64,000 bases of DNA from Eumeta japonica (lineage: Eukaryota > Arthropoda > Insecta > Lepidoptera > Psychidae), in assembly GCA_005406025.1 (NCBI GenBank), contig BGZK01001388.1, forward strand, positions 1-64,000, read 5' to 3'. Made by a program: the position numbers and the translations under genes. The notes under the pieces were generated by a model. The model saw nothing but the letters and a program-made list of their open reading frames with translations, had not been told where the DNA came from and ran no database searches. Of the stretch, positions 12,185 to 22,970 are shown piece by piece. How positions within the stretch are numbered: the first letter of the stretch is position 1; every line of letters starts with the position of its first letter.

Positions 12185-12500
12185 GATGATAATGGTGATT
12201 AGCAGCCCTCAGCCTGCACTGGGCCGGTGTGGAAGGTTGCCTTCAAGGTCCAAGTTTAGTATGAAATAGAAAGGTTGTGGGTGGGTATATGTCTCAAAGG
12301 TGTAGTCATAAAAAAACCTGATACGCCGCAGGAGAGTAAACCAACTTCCTGCAACGGTGCAAGAGCATCCGTTGCATTCATGCATTGCATGTCGACATGC
12401 GTGCGACATGGATCGAAACCTAAAACTGGATGACTTGCAAATGAATGATTTGAGGTTTGAAAGTGATACCACAAATAGTGAAATACTATGATTGCGTAAT
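12185..12500. repeat. probable decayed interspersed element, unassigned
   Basis: The plus strand contains GGTGATTAGCAGCCCTCAGC, CTGCACTGGGCCGGTGTGG and a longer GC-richer stretch, unlike the flanking AT-rich DNA. Two minus-strand frames of 91 and 124 codons overlap it, but neither has a domain or codon pattern that convinces. The texture resembles old lepidopteran retroelement sequence. I cannot name a family. Confidence 0.3.
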
Positions 12501-12922
12501 AAGTAGTGAGTGGATGCAATTGTGCATACATTATTTATTATTAAATATTTTACTCTCTTCCATATGTTCTTCGATATATTCAATTGCAGATAACATTCAT
12601 ACCCTGCTTTAATACACTTGTTCTGGTTTCTTTAGGATTTTTTTTATTGAAATTCAACATCAGTATTGTTCATATTATTCAGTTCATTTGTAATTAGATT
12701 GTAAGTCAATTTCTGACATAAACGTTAAGCACGCGTCAATTTTAGTACCGTTTTTTAATTGTTGACTTATAACTTCTGACACGTATAGTACAACGCACTA
12801 AGTTCTGCCGCTATACGCAAACATGTCGCAAGCAGTGCTTGCGAATGATGTAATGCGCAGATTTAGCGCACTCCAACCCTTCCTTCTTCTCCCCCGCCTT
12901 CCTGTTTTACGCCATTGCGACG

Positions 12923-13306
12923 CTAACTGATATCATAACTAACTTCAGAGCGGCAGAGTTCCGTGCGTTGTTCTGTATGCGATACGTCCATACGTGCAAG
13001 CTCCTTAGTTCTGAAGACGTAAATCGATTCAGCCTTCGAGGTAACCATATCGAAATCGTCGTGATCATCGCTCCACACGCCTTCAATTAATGTGTTCAGA
13101 TCGATGTGCACGCGCCCTCGCAGCCATGTGGACAGTTTAATCTCGTCAAGAGCGTGCGAGTGATTTAATATCGTCCGTATTGCGAGTGCCACATCAAATA
13201 TCGATTCCGTGTCGACGCGAGAGGGCGCGCCCGTAGCCGAGTTCTTTGTTGTCGTTTTATCTCCGAAGGGAAGAAGAAGGTGGGCTATAAGAACGAACAC
13301 CTTCAT
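12923..13306 (-). CDS. hypothetical secreted protein or first exon, unknown function
   Basis: This is the longest minus-strand frame outside the channel exon: 141 codons from 13348, or 127 from the internal Met at 13306. I prefer the second start because it begins with MKVFVLIAHLLLPFG, a short signal-peptide-like segment. Then come a Thr/Ser-rich linker, the segment DVALAIRTILNHSHALDEIK, STWLRGRVHIDLNTL and an acidic stretch GVWSDDHDDFD. The base composition is more GC-rich than its flanks. Near the end the strand reads CGGAA|GTTAGT-like sequence (a GTTAGT around 12945), a possible donor, so the frame may be one exon rather than the whole gene. The spacing of strand, DE pair and Trp loosely recalls the ligand-binding domain of Cys-loop receptors, but the match is too weak to assign. 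It could also be a non-coding open frame. Confidence 0.35.
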   Translation of the reverse strand: MKVFVLIAHLLLPFGDKTTTKNSATGAPSRVDTESIFDVALAIRTILNHSHALDEIKLSTWLRGRVHIDLNTLIEGVWSDDHDDFDMVTSKAESIYVFRTKELARMDVSHTEQRTELCRSEVSYDIS

Positions 13307-13348
13307 GAATTTTAATGAGCACGGTGTATGCCCACGTGCGCTTTGCAT

Positions 13349-13967
13349 TTGTAATTGTTCAAGCTAATGCGAAATTTGTTTTTATGTAAAATTATACGTG
13401 CTCATTTGAATCTAGTTGACAGTCACATGAATTATTAAAATGGGCATCTTATTATTTCCTAAAATTAGATTAAAAGGATTAATTTCGTATTTGAATATAA
13501 TATATATGTACTAGATTTTTGGGCCCCACAGATTGCCATATTGAAAGGAATTCTAGGGCAGGTAATAATTAATATCTAATAAATTCATATATTTTTTTTC
13601 AAGTGTTTATTCTTTATCGATTTGTAAAACATTGACTTGTCGCCATCATAGACTTATTTGAAAGTAGCATCTTTTTACAAACTTATCCAAAGTAAATAAA
13701 AAGTATTATTTCAATTTATTAAAAATGGAGTCTCTAGACACACAAGTTTTTATATACACACATTACTAATATAATAAGCACTTTCGGGTAACAGATAACT
13801 TAAAATTATATACAATTCTAAAGATAATCGTTTGTTCAAAATCGCAAATCTAAAATTTTGTAGATCGTTTTGAAATTTTTGTACAATATTGTATTTATAT
13901 ACGTTCATGTTTTTCTGGACCTACTGCAAGCATTTCACCCTAATTTGATTCGTGTAATTGTAGTATT
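13349..13967. other. AT-rich spacer
   Basis: No feature supported. Confidence 0.5.
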
Positions 13968-14093
13968 GAAACGGCAACGCACCAATGACTCCCCAGGTGT
14001 TGTGGATGTCCACGGGCGGCGGTGAGCATCTACTTTCCAATGGTCCGCTTGCTCATTTTCGCTTTACGAATCCTATAAAAAAAGTTCCACGAG
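13968..14093 (+). repeat. lepidopteran dispersed repeat tail, copy 2
   Basis: It reads AAACGGCAACGCACCAATGA, then CCCAGGTGTTGTGGATGTCC, CGGGCGGCGGTGAGCATC, GGTCCGCTTGCTCATTTTCG and CCTATAAAAAAAG. This is the same ordered series as at 3240-3378 and closer to the usual form. It is the 3' tail of a retroposon, truncated at its 5' side. Confidence 0.75.
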
Positions 14094-15518
14094 TCCCCAG
14101 CAGACCGAACTTTCCGAGCGCATAACGGTTTTGACTCACGTCAACCGCATCGCGAGCTGTTTGAGATATAAGACGATCCGGAGACAACATCCTATATACT
14201 ATGAACGTTCATGCGTTCAATTTCTTTTTTTTTTATGACATTTATTTTGTTGGACTCATACATATACCTTCATAACATTTGACAATGTTCATTTCCAACA
14301 ATAAACATTTAGATATGCAATACAGTACATGGTATGCAAAATTTACCTACTACCTTTTACTTACCATACGGTGACATCTGTCTAATTTATGTTATTTAAC
14401 GCTATCTGTTTTTTAGCACCACTAAGTCTATTGTTATCCCAGCAGCGCATTCAGCAGAAATAATACAACAATTAGAAAACAAACCTCAAAAGCAATAAGT
14501 TATCAAAGTGGAAATTTTCATCAAAAGCTTTAGTTTCATCTAAAAGTTTCTAAAACACCAGCGTATAAGTTTATGGATGTACAAAATTGTTCAATTTAAA
14601 ATAATAAGATTCCGTATTGATATATTCCAATGTAAATAGTTAGGTATACAAATAAATATAATTTTCAATCCAATCGCATATATAAAAACCATATTAAATA
14701 GATGAAAGTTCATTGCTCGCATTGTATGAGTCATCGTCATAGAATACAATACCCTAAGCGATACAACTGCTAGAAAACCGTCATTGTATGAGAGCAAATA
14801 TTATGTGACGAATGCCTCAGCAAACGAGCAGGCAAATAGGAATTTTTAAAGCTATTATTATGAATTTTGTCTTGTATTAGGGTCACCTATACGTTGCGTA
14901 GGAAAAATTATGGTGCGAGGTGACGCTATACGTTGGCGTGACCTGGCATATAAATTATCTGGCATATAAATCTACCATGTTTTTATTTTTTATTGTTATG
15001 GTTTTACATATGCATATATAATCCTGCGTTTCATTTAATATTCTATTAAATAGAAAATATCTCATTCTAATATAACTTACATCTAAAATTTAGTATCTAA
15101 ATAATTATAATAAAATAGACATTGATGTGTTTAAGTAAATACTGTACGGTCAGTGAAGCAATGTGGCATTATAAAACTCACACTAGATTCCACACATACG
15201 TGTTTATAAACATACATACTTGTTGTACAGCATATAAAACTTTATATATACACATGTATTATACAATAAGAAATGAAACTACGAAAATTCTGCACAATGT
15301 GCAATAAGCTAATATTCATGTGCAATACAACGTAAAATGTTTTAGTATTTGGCAATATTTCTGAAGGTGTCGTGCAAAATTTTTTTAATATTTTGTGTGT
15401 ACAGACACGTGTCGTTTACGTTTTCGTCACGTTTCGTCACGTCACGTTGCAGCTATCTATTTCCATGCGTCCGCACATAAATAAAGAAATAAAACACCTT
15501 GACCTTTGATCTATAATG
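14094..15518. other. gene-free AT-rich DNA with a small direct repeat
   Basis: No gene was found. At 14945-14982 the sequence GGCATATAAAT repeats twice, and an imperfect CTATACGTTG(C/G)CGT repeat lies at 14888-14940. Open frames at 14591-14797 and 15122-15307 have no protein-like features. Confidence 0.5.
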
Positions 15519-15660
15519 GATTCGGCATCGTATGAACACCATCAGTTCTTTAAACATCTAGTAGAAGATACATCTTGTCCCTGGTGTAAAACTGAAGATG
15601 ATCATGACACAGGAAATCAAATTAATTTAAAAACCCCACACTGTAAAATTAATTTGTTTT
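15519..15660 (+). mobile_element. possible LINE C-terminal zinc-knuckle scrap
   Basis: The plus strand reads YEHHQFFKHLVEDTSCPWCK followed by TEDDHDT, then a stop. A CxxC pair followed by an acidic His segment is typical of the C-terminal CCHC-like end of some non-LTR retrotransposons (R1/Jockey group). The piece is only about 45 codons long and its flanks give no further match, so this is tentative. Confidence 0.35.
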
Positions 15661-16074
15661 AAAATATAGAAGAAATTGTTTTAATTGGCGAAATATTAAT
15701 AAATTGAGAACGCCAACTCGTTTGTATAGCGCAGCTATACAGGAAAGCCATTAACAATACAAAATGTTCCTAAATAATCCATTCAGTAAAGTCTATATAT
15801 AGACAAAAAAAAAAAAACATTAACTTGTCTAGTTCTAGTGCATGAGTTGAAACTATTTATTAATCGAAACATGTCACAGTCGGATGTCGTTGGATGACGT
15901 CATTGGGTAATTATTTAGACATTTAAACATTAAACGATTTGTAAAGCCTATTTTTTTCTTGTATCACATATTTAAACATGTTCTATTAAATATTTTAGTA
16001 TTCATATTAAACAAAGCGATAATTTTGCTATGGCGAAAAGTTCCCAATACAGGCTCAGGATAAGCGGTTCCGTA
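15661..16074. other. AT-rich spacer
   Basis: Nothing supported except one TGACGTCA palindrome at about 15895, a CRE-like site without further context. Confidence 0.45.
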
Positions 16075-16240
16075 GTGTGTATGTGTATGAGTGTGTACAT
16101 ATCGGTGACCGGGATCGGTGGGCAACAAGTGGCCGCCTGCCGGCTCTCGACAGCCACTTCCGCCACCTGTTCAGGCTTCCTTATCTGACTGCTTGATGGC
16201 CACTTTATGCTCTACCGTTGTACAGTCGGTTTTACATTTT
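16075..16240. promoter_or_regulatory. GC-rich block, possible regulatory element
   Basis: A GC-rich island stands in AT-rich DNA with closely spaced sites: CACCTG (E-box) and TTCCTTATCTGAC (GATA-type TTATCT). No reading frame in it looks coding. It lies about 3.7 kb downstream of the sodium-channel exon, inside the presumed intron, which suits an intronic enhancer. This is inference from composition and motifs only. Confidence 0.3.
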
Positions 16241-16423
16241 ACTCGTTGAAATGCAGTAGAGGGTATTATAGAGTTTTTAACATAATAGACTTTTTAAGTT
16301 TACAATTAATTATTTTCTAAATATTAATAGTACATATTTGAATTGTTTTTGTGATTATGTACCCATCCATTACTAAGGGGTTCCTATTAGTAAGGATCCG
16401 CTGTCAGTATCCATCTGTCACAA

Positions 16424-16470
16424 GGCTGTATCTTTTAATCGTAATCTATTTCTATTCAAAAGATACAGCC
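16424..16470. repeat. 13-bp perfect hairpin
   Basis: GGCTGTATCTTTT at 16424-16436 is repeated in inverted form as AAAAGATACAGCC at 16458-16470, with a 21-base loop. The stem is perfect. It could be a small foldback or the residue of a palindromic transposon. Confidence 0.8.
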
Positions 16471-16808
16471 CAATGATAGAAAATTTGAAATGTCTAATAG
16501 ACATTTAAAATGTTCACAGAGTTTGCGTTATGATGGCCATTTTAAAAGCAAATAATAAAAATAAACTTAAAATTAAAGAGGTCCCCACAAAATAAACGGG
16601 TTTATAAATATGTATTTTTAATATGTATTTTAGATATTGTTCGTTGATGCAGAACTGCTTGTGTGTTTGAAGAACGTTTGCCACTTCCAAATAAAAATAA
16701 TGATGGTTATTTTGTTGGGCAGGGGTTTTTCTATCTCACCTATAACACGTTCCTTTCTGTAGTCTTTTCTTTTAGAGTGCACGCACTCACGCATCGCACG
16801 CGCCGCAG

Positions 16809-16818
16809 GCACGCACGC

Positions 16819-16888
<70 letters not shown>

Positions 16889-16890
16889 AC
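16809..16890. repeat. (AC)n microsatellite
   Basis: CACG units pass into about 30 uninterrupted AC repeats, followed by AAACACACAC. The open frames on both strands here are products of the repeat. Confidence 0.98.
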
Positions 16891-16924
16891 ATAGGTACAG
16901 TCATACCGACATCATCGTAAAATC

Positions 16925-17255
16925 GTCATGGGAGCTTCCTAGGACCTCAAAACGTTAAGATCTGATGAAAACTCGATTTTCGAAAGACGGGGTAAAACCA
17001 ATAACTTTCCAATTTTCGACAATTTTCAATTTTCTTAGCGGGAAATTTAAATTCAGCTTTCGTTACACGTATAGAGTACCCCTTAGAAATATTAATTTTG
17101 TTATTTAACTTCCAAACTAAGTAGCGTCTTATACAAGACATATATGCTCCGAATTTCATCAATACACATAATGTAGTTTTAAGTAAAATGCCTGTGACAT
17201 ACGCACGAACATGACGAAACTATAAGGTTCCGTTTTCGCCATTTTGACTTGGATC
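16925..17255 (+). repeat. dispersed repeat A, copy 1
   Basis: It contains CCTCAAAACGTTAAGATCTG, ACTCGATTTTCGAAA, TTAGCGGGAAATTTAAATTC, TAGAGTACCCCTTAGAAATA and ends ACGAAACTATAAGGTTCCG. The first half matches 28370-28520 in the same direction. The second half matches 30510-30740 in the opposite direction. The 'GGTACC...GGAACCCTTATA' type end is very common in lepidopteran genomes. The class of the element is not known to me. Confidence 0.65.
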
Positions 17256-17534
17256 TCTAAAATGACGGCTAAATAGTTGCGAAATTATGATAATTACCTG
17301 AATATGAATATATTGTTATGTTCGATTTTATCAACCCACTGCCGAAACCCATAATCTATGTATTTTATTTCAGACTGAGGAGTGCGGACCTAAAGCTCTC
17401 AACGCTGTTCCAGGGCTGCTAATGATCGTTGTCGCTATGACGCTGACAACGTCCAGAACCGAAGGCTTAATTGGCTGTCGCAAGCACGGAGCGAGTGGTT
17501 CAATATGACTTAAGCTAAAAATTTATTTGTCGAT

Positions 17535-17612
17535 TCGACCGTGATCAGGATCGAATCATGCGCAGTCCGGTTTCAAGGAAACGCTTTTAGCCAATGAGCC
17601 AACACCGCTCAC
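17535..17612 (-). repeat. tRNA-derived SINE head
   Basis: On the minus strand TGGCTCATTGG (17601-17591) matches the pol III A box and GATTCGATCC (17557-17548) matches the B box, 33 bases apart. Between them lie GCGTTTCC and ACCGGACTGCG, in the layout of lepidopteran tRNA-like SINEs (…GGCTCAGTGGTTA…GGTTCGAATCC…). The body downstream (lower coordinates) is AT-rich and its end is unclear. It is not a functional tRNA: the arms do not pair well. Confidence 0.5.
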
Positions 17613-19922
17613 ATATTATTAGCATAATCACAAGCGAACGTACGAGTCGACGCAAAAATTTCAGAGTTTACTTCTCTGACCTGCGGCAAATGTTTCTGCA
17701 GTATTGAATCATTGTTTGCGCAACGACTCGCAACAACATGCGTACGCGATTCGAGGCGAAACGGTAATTTAACACAAAGGGTTAAATTGTATTTTGAGGT
17801 TTCAGCCTGTTGTCAGTCCAAGATCCCTTTCATGTGTTTATTTCATTTCGCATACGAAACCTTTCGGCCCGCTCTGAAATTTATACCTTTTCAAATTTGC
17901 ACATATGATAAAGGCGTTGTGAGTCGACGTGTACCTAACTACGTATAAATTTGTAGTTTTAAAAAAAAAAAAGCAGCTATGAACCTGGTTCTGTATGTTA
18001 AAATATAAATTGTAATGGTAGTTATATTGATGATATTTACCTGTGATACTTATCACATTCTAAAACAATATGTGAAGAGCTTTACGATCGGAAGTTGAGA
18101 AATATTCTTATATTTATCTTAATAATTGTTCAATGAAACAAAATATGGTATTTAATACAAAATAAATATAAGCTTAAACTTCTTCTGACTTTTCTGATAA
18201 AAATAAGCATATGATCTAATGGCGTATACTGATTTTGGCTTCCTTCTTACAGGAACGAGATGAGGAGGTAACAAGGCACCAACAGCAGTAGAATACTCAT
18301 ATATTACATTCTACATTTTCTTTTCTAAAGAATTTTAGAATTCGGTGAAACGAAACTCAGAAATTTCTAATATTTCTGTTTCTGTGTTTTTGAACATCTA
18401 ATAATTCGCTTATTGATATGATTATCTTTTTCCAATTACTTTACCACGTAGAAAAATTGAACACTAGACGGTATGTAACATATAATATACTACTGGACAT
18501 ACATAATGGCTTCGGTTGCAAAGTGCCTAATATTGATGGCGAAACTCAAACAAGTTATACAAAGAATTATAGCAAGTCTTCTTTCTAGTCAGGTATTTAC
18601 ATACTTCGGTACCTTTCTTAGCCGGCGATTTTTGATAAAAGTTTTAGCCACATTATGCCACATAGCCACTGCCGCCGCGGTATTTTTAAGTAGTAAACTA
18701 TATGCATTGATTTAATTAATTCTACTAACTTAAATTCCTTCACACTTCTTTTTTTTGTAAGCTTATGTAAGCATGTAGACTTGAAAATCCAAGTTGAAGT
18801 GTTATCTCTTTTATATATAGGTCTGGTTTAATACAAAGAGATAATTCGTTTGAATTATGTTCCGTTACCGTGCTAAATTTAAGTAACGGGATCATAAATA
18901 CTAAATTAGGTTTTCTTATTAAATATTATTAATTAAAATTCTTTTAGACGCTGTGTTGTATTCTCTTCATTTCAATATTATTAGGGGACCATTCTTAATA
19001 TCTGTCAGTTAATGTAAATAATTGCAAGATAATTTTCTCCAATGAGAAAGTTTTCGTAAGTGACAGTAGGCACGATATTGCCTGACAGGATAAGTTGTTG
19101 ATTCCCTGTTTATAATGCAGTTAATATATTAAGATTTTTACTACTACTTTTTTTTTTTTTTAATTTTTACTCATACATTTGATTTGGAAATTAGTGTGCT
19201 ACATAAATCTAATCGTATACGGTAAGAACAGTGTAACCTTCACCTGATGCAATAATGCGGACGGTCAATAGACTGCTTAATTTCTCGACAACTTGAAGCA
19301 GACGTATCGTGTTTGAGCTCATTCGGTTACTCTCAAAGAGTAGTTAGTTTAATATGTAGATGGTGAACATAGTCTAATGACGCAGAGAGAAGATGATCGC
19401 TTTATGACCATAAATCCATGGATTTGTTGGGTTGGTGTCGGTGAGTAGTTGGTAGACTAACAGTAAAGAGGCAGGTAGTGGAACGAGATCTGATAGCGTA
19501 ATGGGAAGATAATCGGTTACAGGATATCACGTTTATGAAATGCAAACCTATACCATTTATCATTTCTAAAAGTATGTGTTTTTAATTGAAAGCCAGTTTA
19601 ATGGAAATTGATAAGGGTCATATTTGATAAGAAACCGTGAAAATTTTCGCATACAATTCAATCGCTTTCCATAAAATAAAGCATATAAGATTCATAGGTT
19701 GTTCATCAAATCCTACGTGCTGTGGATAAAGCGAAGATCATTAAACTATGATTATATAATCCACTCCAGCTACTCTTTTGGGTCGCCCGTGTGGATCAGA
19801 AACAATTTTAAACAATCAAATTTTTGAAAATATTAGATAGGAAGAAATGTACGGTAAAATTCGATACTAGTGCAACTTCCACGTCGGTTTCGCACATGAA
19901 AAAAAAGAGAATCGCATCAATT
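17613..19922. other. probable channel-gene intron, AT-rich
   Basis: This lies directly downstream of the sodium-channel exon on the minus strand, so it should be intronic. No second exon was found by reading for the expected segment after the donor. A 10-bp hairpin (TTATCTCTTT at 18802-18811 with AAAGAGATAA at 18835-18844) is present. Open frames at 17712-17948 and 18506-18715 are not protein-like. Confidence 0.5.
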
Positions 19923-19924
19923 AC

Positions 19925-20434
19925 CTCATCGTAAATGAAGTTGTCGATCTCCTCGAGTGGCCTTCCGTAGAGTTTGGGCGGGAACGGCTCGTACTTGCGC
20001 GGCAACCGCGCGCCGTCCTCCACGCTGAGGCGGCGGCGCGGCATGAACCCGAACTCGCGCACCATCTGCGCGCCGCGGCTGCCCGCCCGCTTGGCCGACT
20101 CGCGCGTGAACGGCGTGACCGCGGCGCGGGGCTCATCGCGGCTCCCGCCCCCGTTGCCGCCGCCGCTGCCGGCGCCCCCGCCGCCGACGGTCTCGCTCGA
20201 AAAGGTGACCCCCTCGAGCGGTATCCGGAGCTCATCTCGCTTGGGGCGTTCGCAGTGCGAATCGAGAGCGTCCCGCGACTGCGACGCCGCCAGCGGCGCG
20301 GCCGCCTCCGGGTTGGTCGCCTCGAGGGTGCGCACGATCTCGCCCAGCAGCCGGGAGCCGTCGATCTCCTCGCCGGGCGAGTGCAGCGGCGCGGGCGGCG
20401 GGAACGACAGCCGCCGCTCGTCGTCGTCGGCCAT
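19925..20434 (-). CDS. NaCP60E: first coding exon, voltage-gated sodium-channel family
   Basis: This exon would encode the cytoplasmic N-terminus of a four-domain voltage-gated cation channel of the plasma membrane. It has 170 codons, from ATG at 20434 in good Kozak context (GGGCATGGCC) to a donor GAG|GTAATT, in phase 0. It contains an acidic start (MADDDERRLS), a proline patch, a glycine-rich run at residues 84-97, PFTRES at 108-113, a basic RRRLS at 133-137 (PKA-like site) and KYEPFPPKLYGRPLEEIDNF at 148-167. The last segment and PFTRES occupy the places of 'RPFTRES' and 'FPPEL..TPLEDIDPYY' in insect Para. The wording is closer to NaCP60E/DSC1, and the exon ends where arthropod channel genes also splice. 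The transmembrane domains are not in this exon and were not found downstream. The glycine run and high CpG content are lineage-specific. The NaCP60E assignment over para is inference from remembered family features. Confidence 0.68.
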
Positions 20435-20520
20435 GCCCGCCCGCGCCCGCCGCCGCTCACCGCCTACGACCCTCCGACGGCTACTTTGCGTTCGACACCA
20501 TTCTTTAGCGTTATTGCCCC
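20435..20520 (-). other. 5' untranslated part of the channel exon
   Basis: Upstream of the ATG the minus strand reads TATGTTTTTTACAG|GGGGCAATAACG, a good acceptor with the exon starting at 20520. So the ATG-bearing exon is probably not the first exon, and a promoter should lie at higher coordinates. The 86 bases are open in the coding frame, so an upstream in-frame start in another exon cannot be excluded. Confidence 0.6.
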
Positions 20521-21914
20521 CTGTAAAAAACATACACAGTTTAATAAAAATTCGAATGTTCTCTATACGAAACGGTAATAGAGGAGTAAAATTATGACAC
20601 TGATCAATTATTCAGTCATTTTCGTATTATGAGAATGGTGACGAACCAGTTTATAACGACGATTATAGTCGAAGTGGAAGCCGCGCATTAACTTTCAGTT
20701 TACAGAAAATAAAAACATTCATAGGCTTTTAATATTTTTTTAGCACAGAGGAAAAGATCTATATAAGATCGAAGATCCCAACAAATCAATTAAAGACAGT
20801 ATACAGACTCGATTTACACTTCGACTTAAAGACCTTCAAAGTAAGAATGCATTAATACGGCGAGAAAAACGCGAAAAAATCTAGAACTGTGTCTCGACAT
20901 AGTGCGAACGTGATTAAAGACGCTAATGATTGTCTACAGGATCAAGACAATCATGTACAAGAGCGTTAAAAGAATTTTATTTCGAAAATGTTTGCACATA
21001 TGAGCGAAGAGTGACCGGCGTCAGTGCCACTGGAGGTGAATATTTGAATTGATACGAAAACGAAGTTTGTTTCTAAGATATTGTGAAATCCATAAAAAGT
21101 ATGAAGACAGAGAAAACTGCCGGATAGCAGGATATGATAGGGTGTCATCAGACATACTGCAGGTAGGCGGAGGTAAAGTAGCATGCCAGGGCCAACTTTT
21201 TAGTAAGCGCTAGGAAAAACGAAAAGGAGCCATTCACCATCTACGTAAGAACTAATTTGGTAACTTTTGGCCCCCTTATTCCCATATAAGGACATAAGAT
21301 TTATCGGACTCCCCTTACGTGAGATTTGAGCTCGTTTTCCTAAACAGTTAAATGTTCTTAGAAAAAGATCAGCTACATTAAAACTCATAATTTGACAAAA
21401 ATATTTTTTTTTTTAATTCTTGTAATGACAATAATTTAGTCTTTGCAAAACCCATACTATAATTATAGGTAAAATTTCAAACAATCTTAAAGTGAGAAAA
21501 AACTTCAGATCATTTCAAATTTTTTTTTTTTATTAGAATATGCAAAATAAAATTGTACCTTAAAAGTTCTTATAATTGCTTTATCTAATGCTTTGCTTCC
21601 ACATTTCCATCGCTCTACATATAAAAACGAACATTTTGACCTGTAAAATATTATAAAAAAATGGTTTTCGGCCCCTTGCTCCTAGAAATAAGGTCATGAA
21701 GAGATTTTTTTAAATCTACTCTCTCGAGAGAGAGACTAGTCTCTACTCGAGACCATCCCGTAAATAACGAATGGCTTTCAAGGTACCTAATGACCGGTGT
21801 AAAATAAAACGAACTTCTTGGGGCTATTTATTTTCAAATCTACTTATATACAGCAATAATCAAATAAAATAATATAGAAAAGGAAATATGGCAGAATAAA
21901 AAGTACAGTATAAA
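20521..21914. other. AT-rich region upstream of the channel exon
   Basis: Probably a 5' intron of the channel transcript, given the acceptor at 20521-20522. A short palindromic patch CTCTCGAGAGAGAG lies at about 21721-21734. No other feature was found. Confidence 0.5.
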
Positions 21915-22180
21915 TAAGTAGTAGATATGTGATCCTTACGTAGTATATGTGGAGACCCTTTGAAAGATAAATGTAGGAATAGTCATATCAAAGAGCTGTG
22001 AGGTCTGAAAGAAGAAGTAGTGCTTAGAGTTGAAAAATCTATATTGCGATGATTTGGCCATCTGAAAAGAATATATGAAATAGACTGATAAAACAAATTT
22101 ACAGAGCGAATATACATGATGGAGAGTTGAGCAAGGGTCACCTCAAAAAAGCCTTATGTGGACCAAATTGGTGGCATATT
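21915..22180 (+). mobile_element. RTE-like LINE C-terminal fragment
   Basis: It reads RSICGDPLKDKCRNSHIKEL-type sequence, then GLKEEVVLRVEKSI, an RWFGHLKRI-like segment and, after frameshifts, the GGIFKKSQI end. The nucleotide and peptide order matches the C-terminal block of the minus-strand element at 8250-8600. Only this C-terminal part remains and it is broken. Confidence 0.72.
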
Positions 22181-22690
22181 TAAAAAGAGCCAAATTTATT
22201 AGCACCTAAAATTAATGCACTTGCATGAAATAATTGATGGATTAAGAGAGACGTGCAGAAATCGTGCTCGGCCTACTGCTCTGAAAAATAGACGTGAGTT
22301 TATTAAAAATAATTCCTTTATATGATTTGTTAAATGACGCACTAGACCAAAGTTTTTTAACTTTCTAATTGCACCCTCAAAATTAATTCCCATATTAGAA
22401 TTCGTTGATATAAATTTTATGATCGTGATCGCCAAACCTACGAGTAAATCTATGTACGTACCAAATTTTTTTTCTCCGGTTGATTATGAGAAACTAGACC
22501 GCAACAGACGGACAAACAAACAGCCATCCTATAGACTACCCGTTATTTCATTCGATGTACGAAACCCTAAAAAGACTCAAGAACAAATACGAGGAATCAA
22601 AGGGCAAGTCAAATCAAATCAGGATCCAAAATGTATACGTTATTGTATACTAAAATTTTCTCCTTCAGCTTCCGATCCCCAAACATGAGA
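22181..22690. repeat. continuing LINE tail and a short-retroposon-like segment
   Basis: 22181-22310 resembles the end of the preceding LINE (CGTGCAGAAATCGTGCTC, as in similar elements). 22420-22530 contains ACAGACGGACAAACAAACAG, the signature of insect repeats at about 9000-9030 and 63525. No gene. Confidence 0.35.
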
Positions 22691-22970
22691 AACATATAAG
22701 AGGCGAGATGTCGCAGCGCATCGCGGAGCGCCAAAGCCTCTCGTATTATGCGGCTAATGTGTATAGGCGGGCGTGAGCTAGCAAGATGTACCATCTCCGT
22801 CTACATTATATATAACTGCTTAACTTTTACGACTGTCCCAACGGCGGACGGAATGGCGGGAGCGCACTAAAAACTCTCTCAAAGACCACCTATGTTTTAA
22901 CGGGCGAGACGTAAACCGCCTCGGCAATGGCACTTCGCGGCCGGCTCGTGCAATAAATTATATAGCTATA
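22691..22970. promoter_or_regulatory. CpG-rich block
   Basis: GC-rich islands at 22700-22780 and 22835-22950 stand out from the flanks (GGCGGACGGAATGGCGGGAG; CTTCGCGGCCGGCTCG). Neither strand gives a convincing reading frame. They may be a promoter or enhancer; no core promoter motif was recognised. Confidence 0.25.

Noticed and set aside
12209..12583. 124-codon minus-strand frame with many Ser/Cys
   Set aside because: Two overlapping frames of similar length, no domain, and repeat-like DNA beneath; called as an unassigned repeat instead.
16630..16920. Open frames of 85-86 codons on both strands
   Set aside because: They are translations of the (AC)n microsatellite (Cys-Val and Thr-His runs).
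19974..20597. 207- and 107-codon plus-strand frames and a 179-codon minus frame over the channel exon
   Set aside because: They are shadows caused by the GC-rich exon; only the 19925-20434 minus frame carries channel motifs and splice signals.
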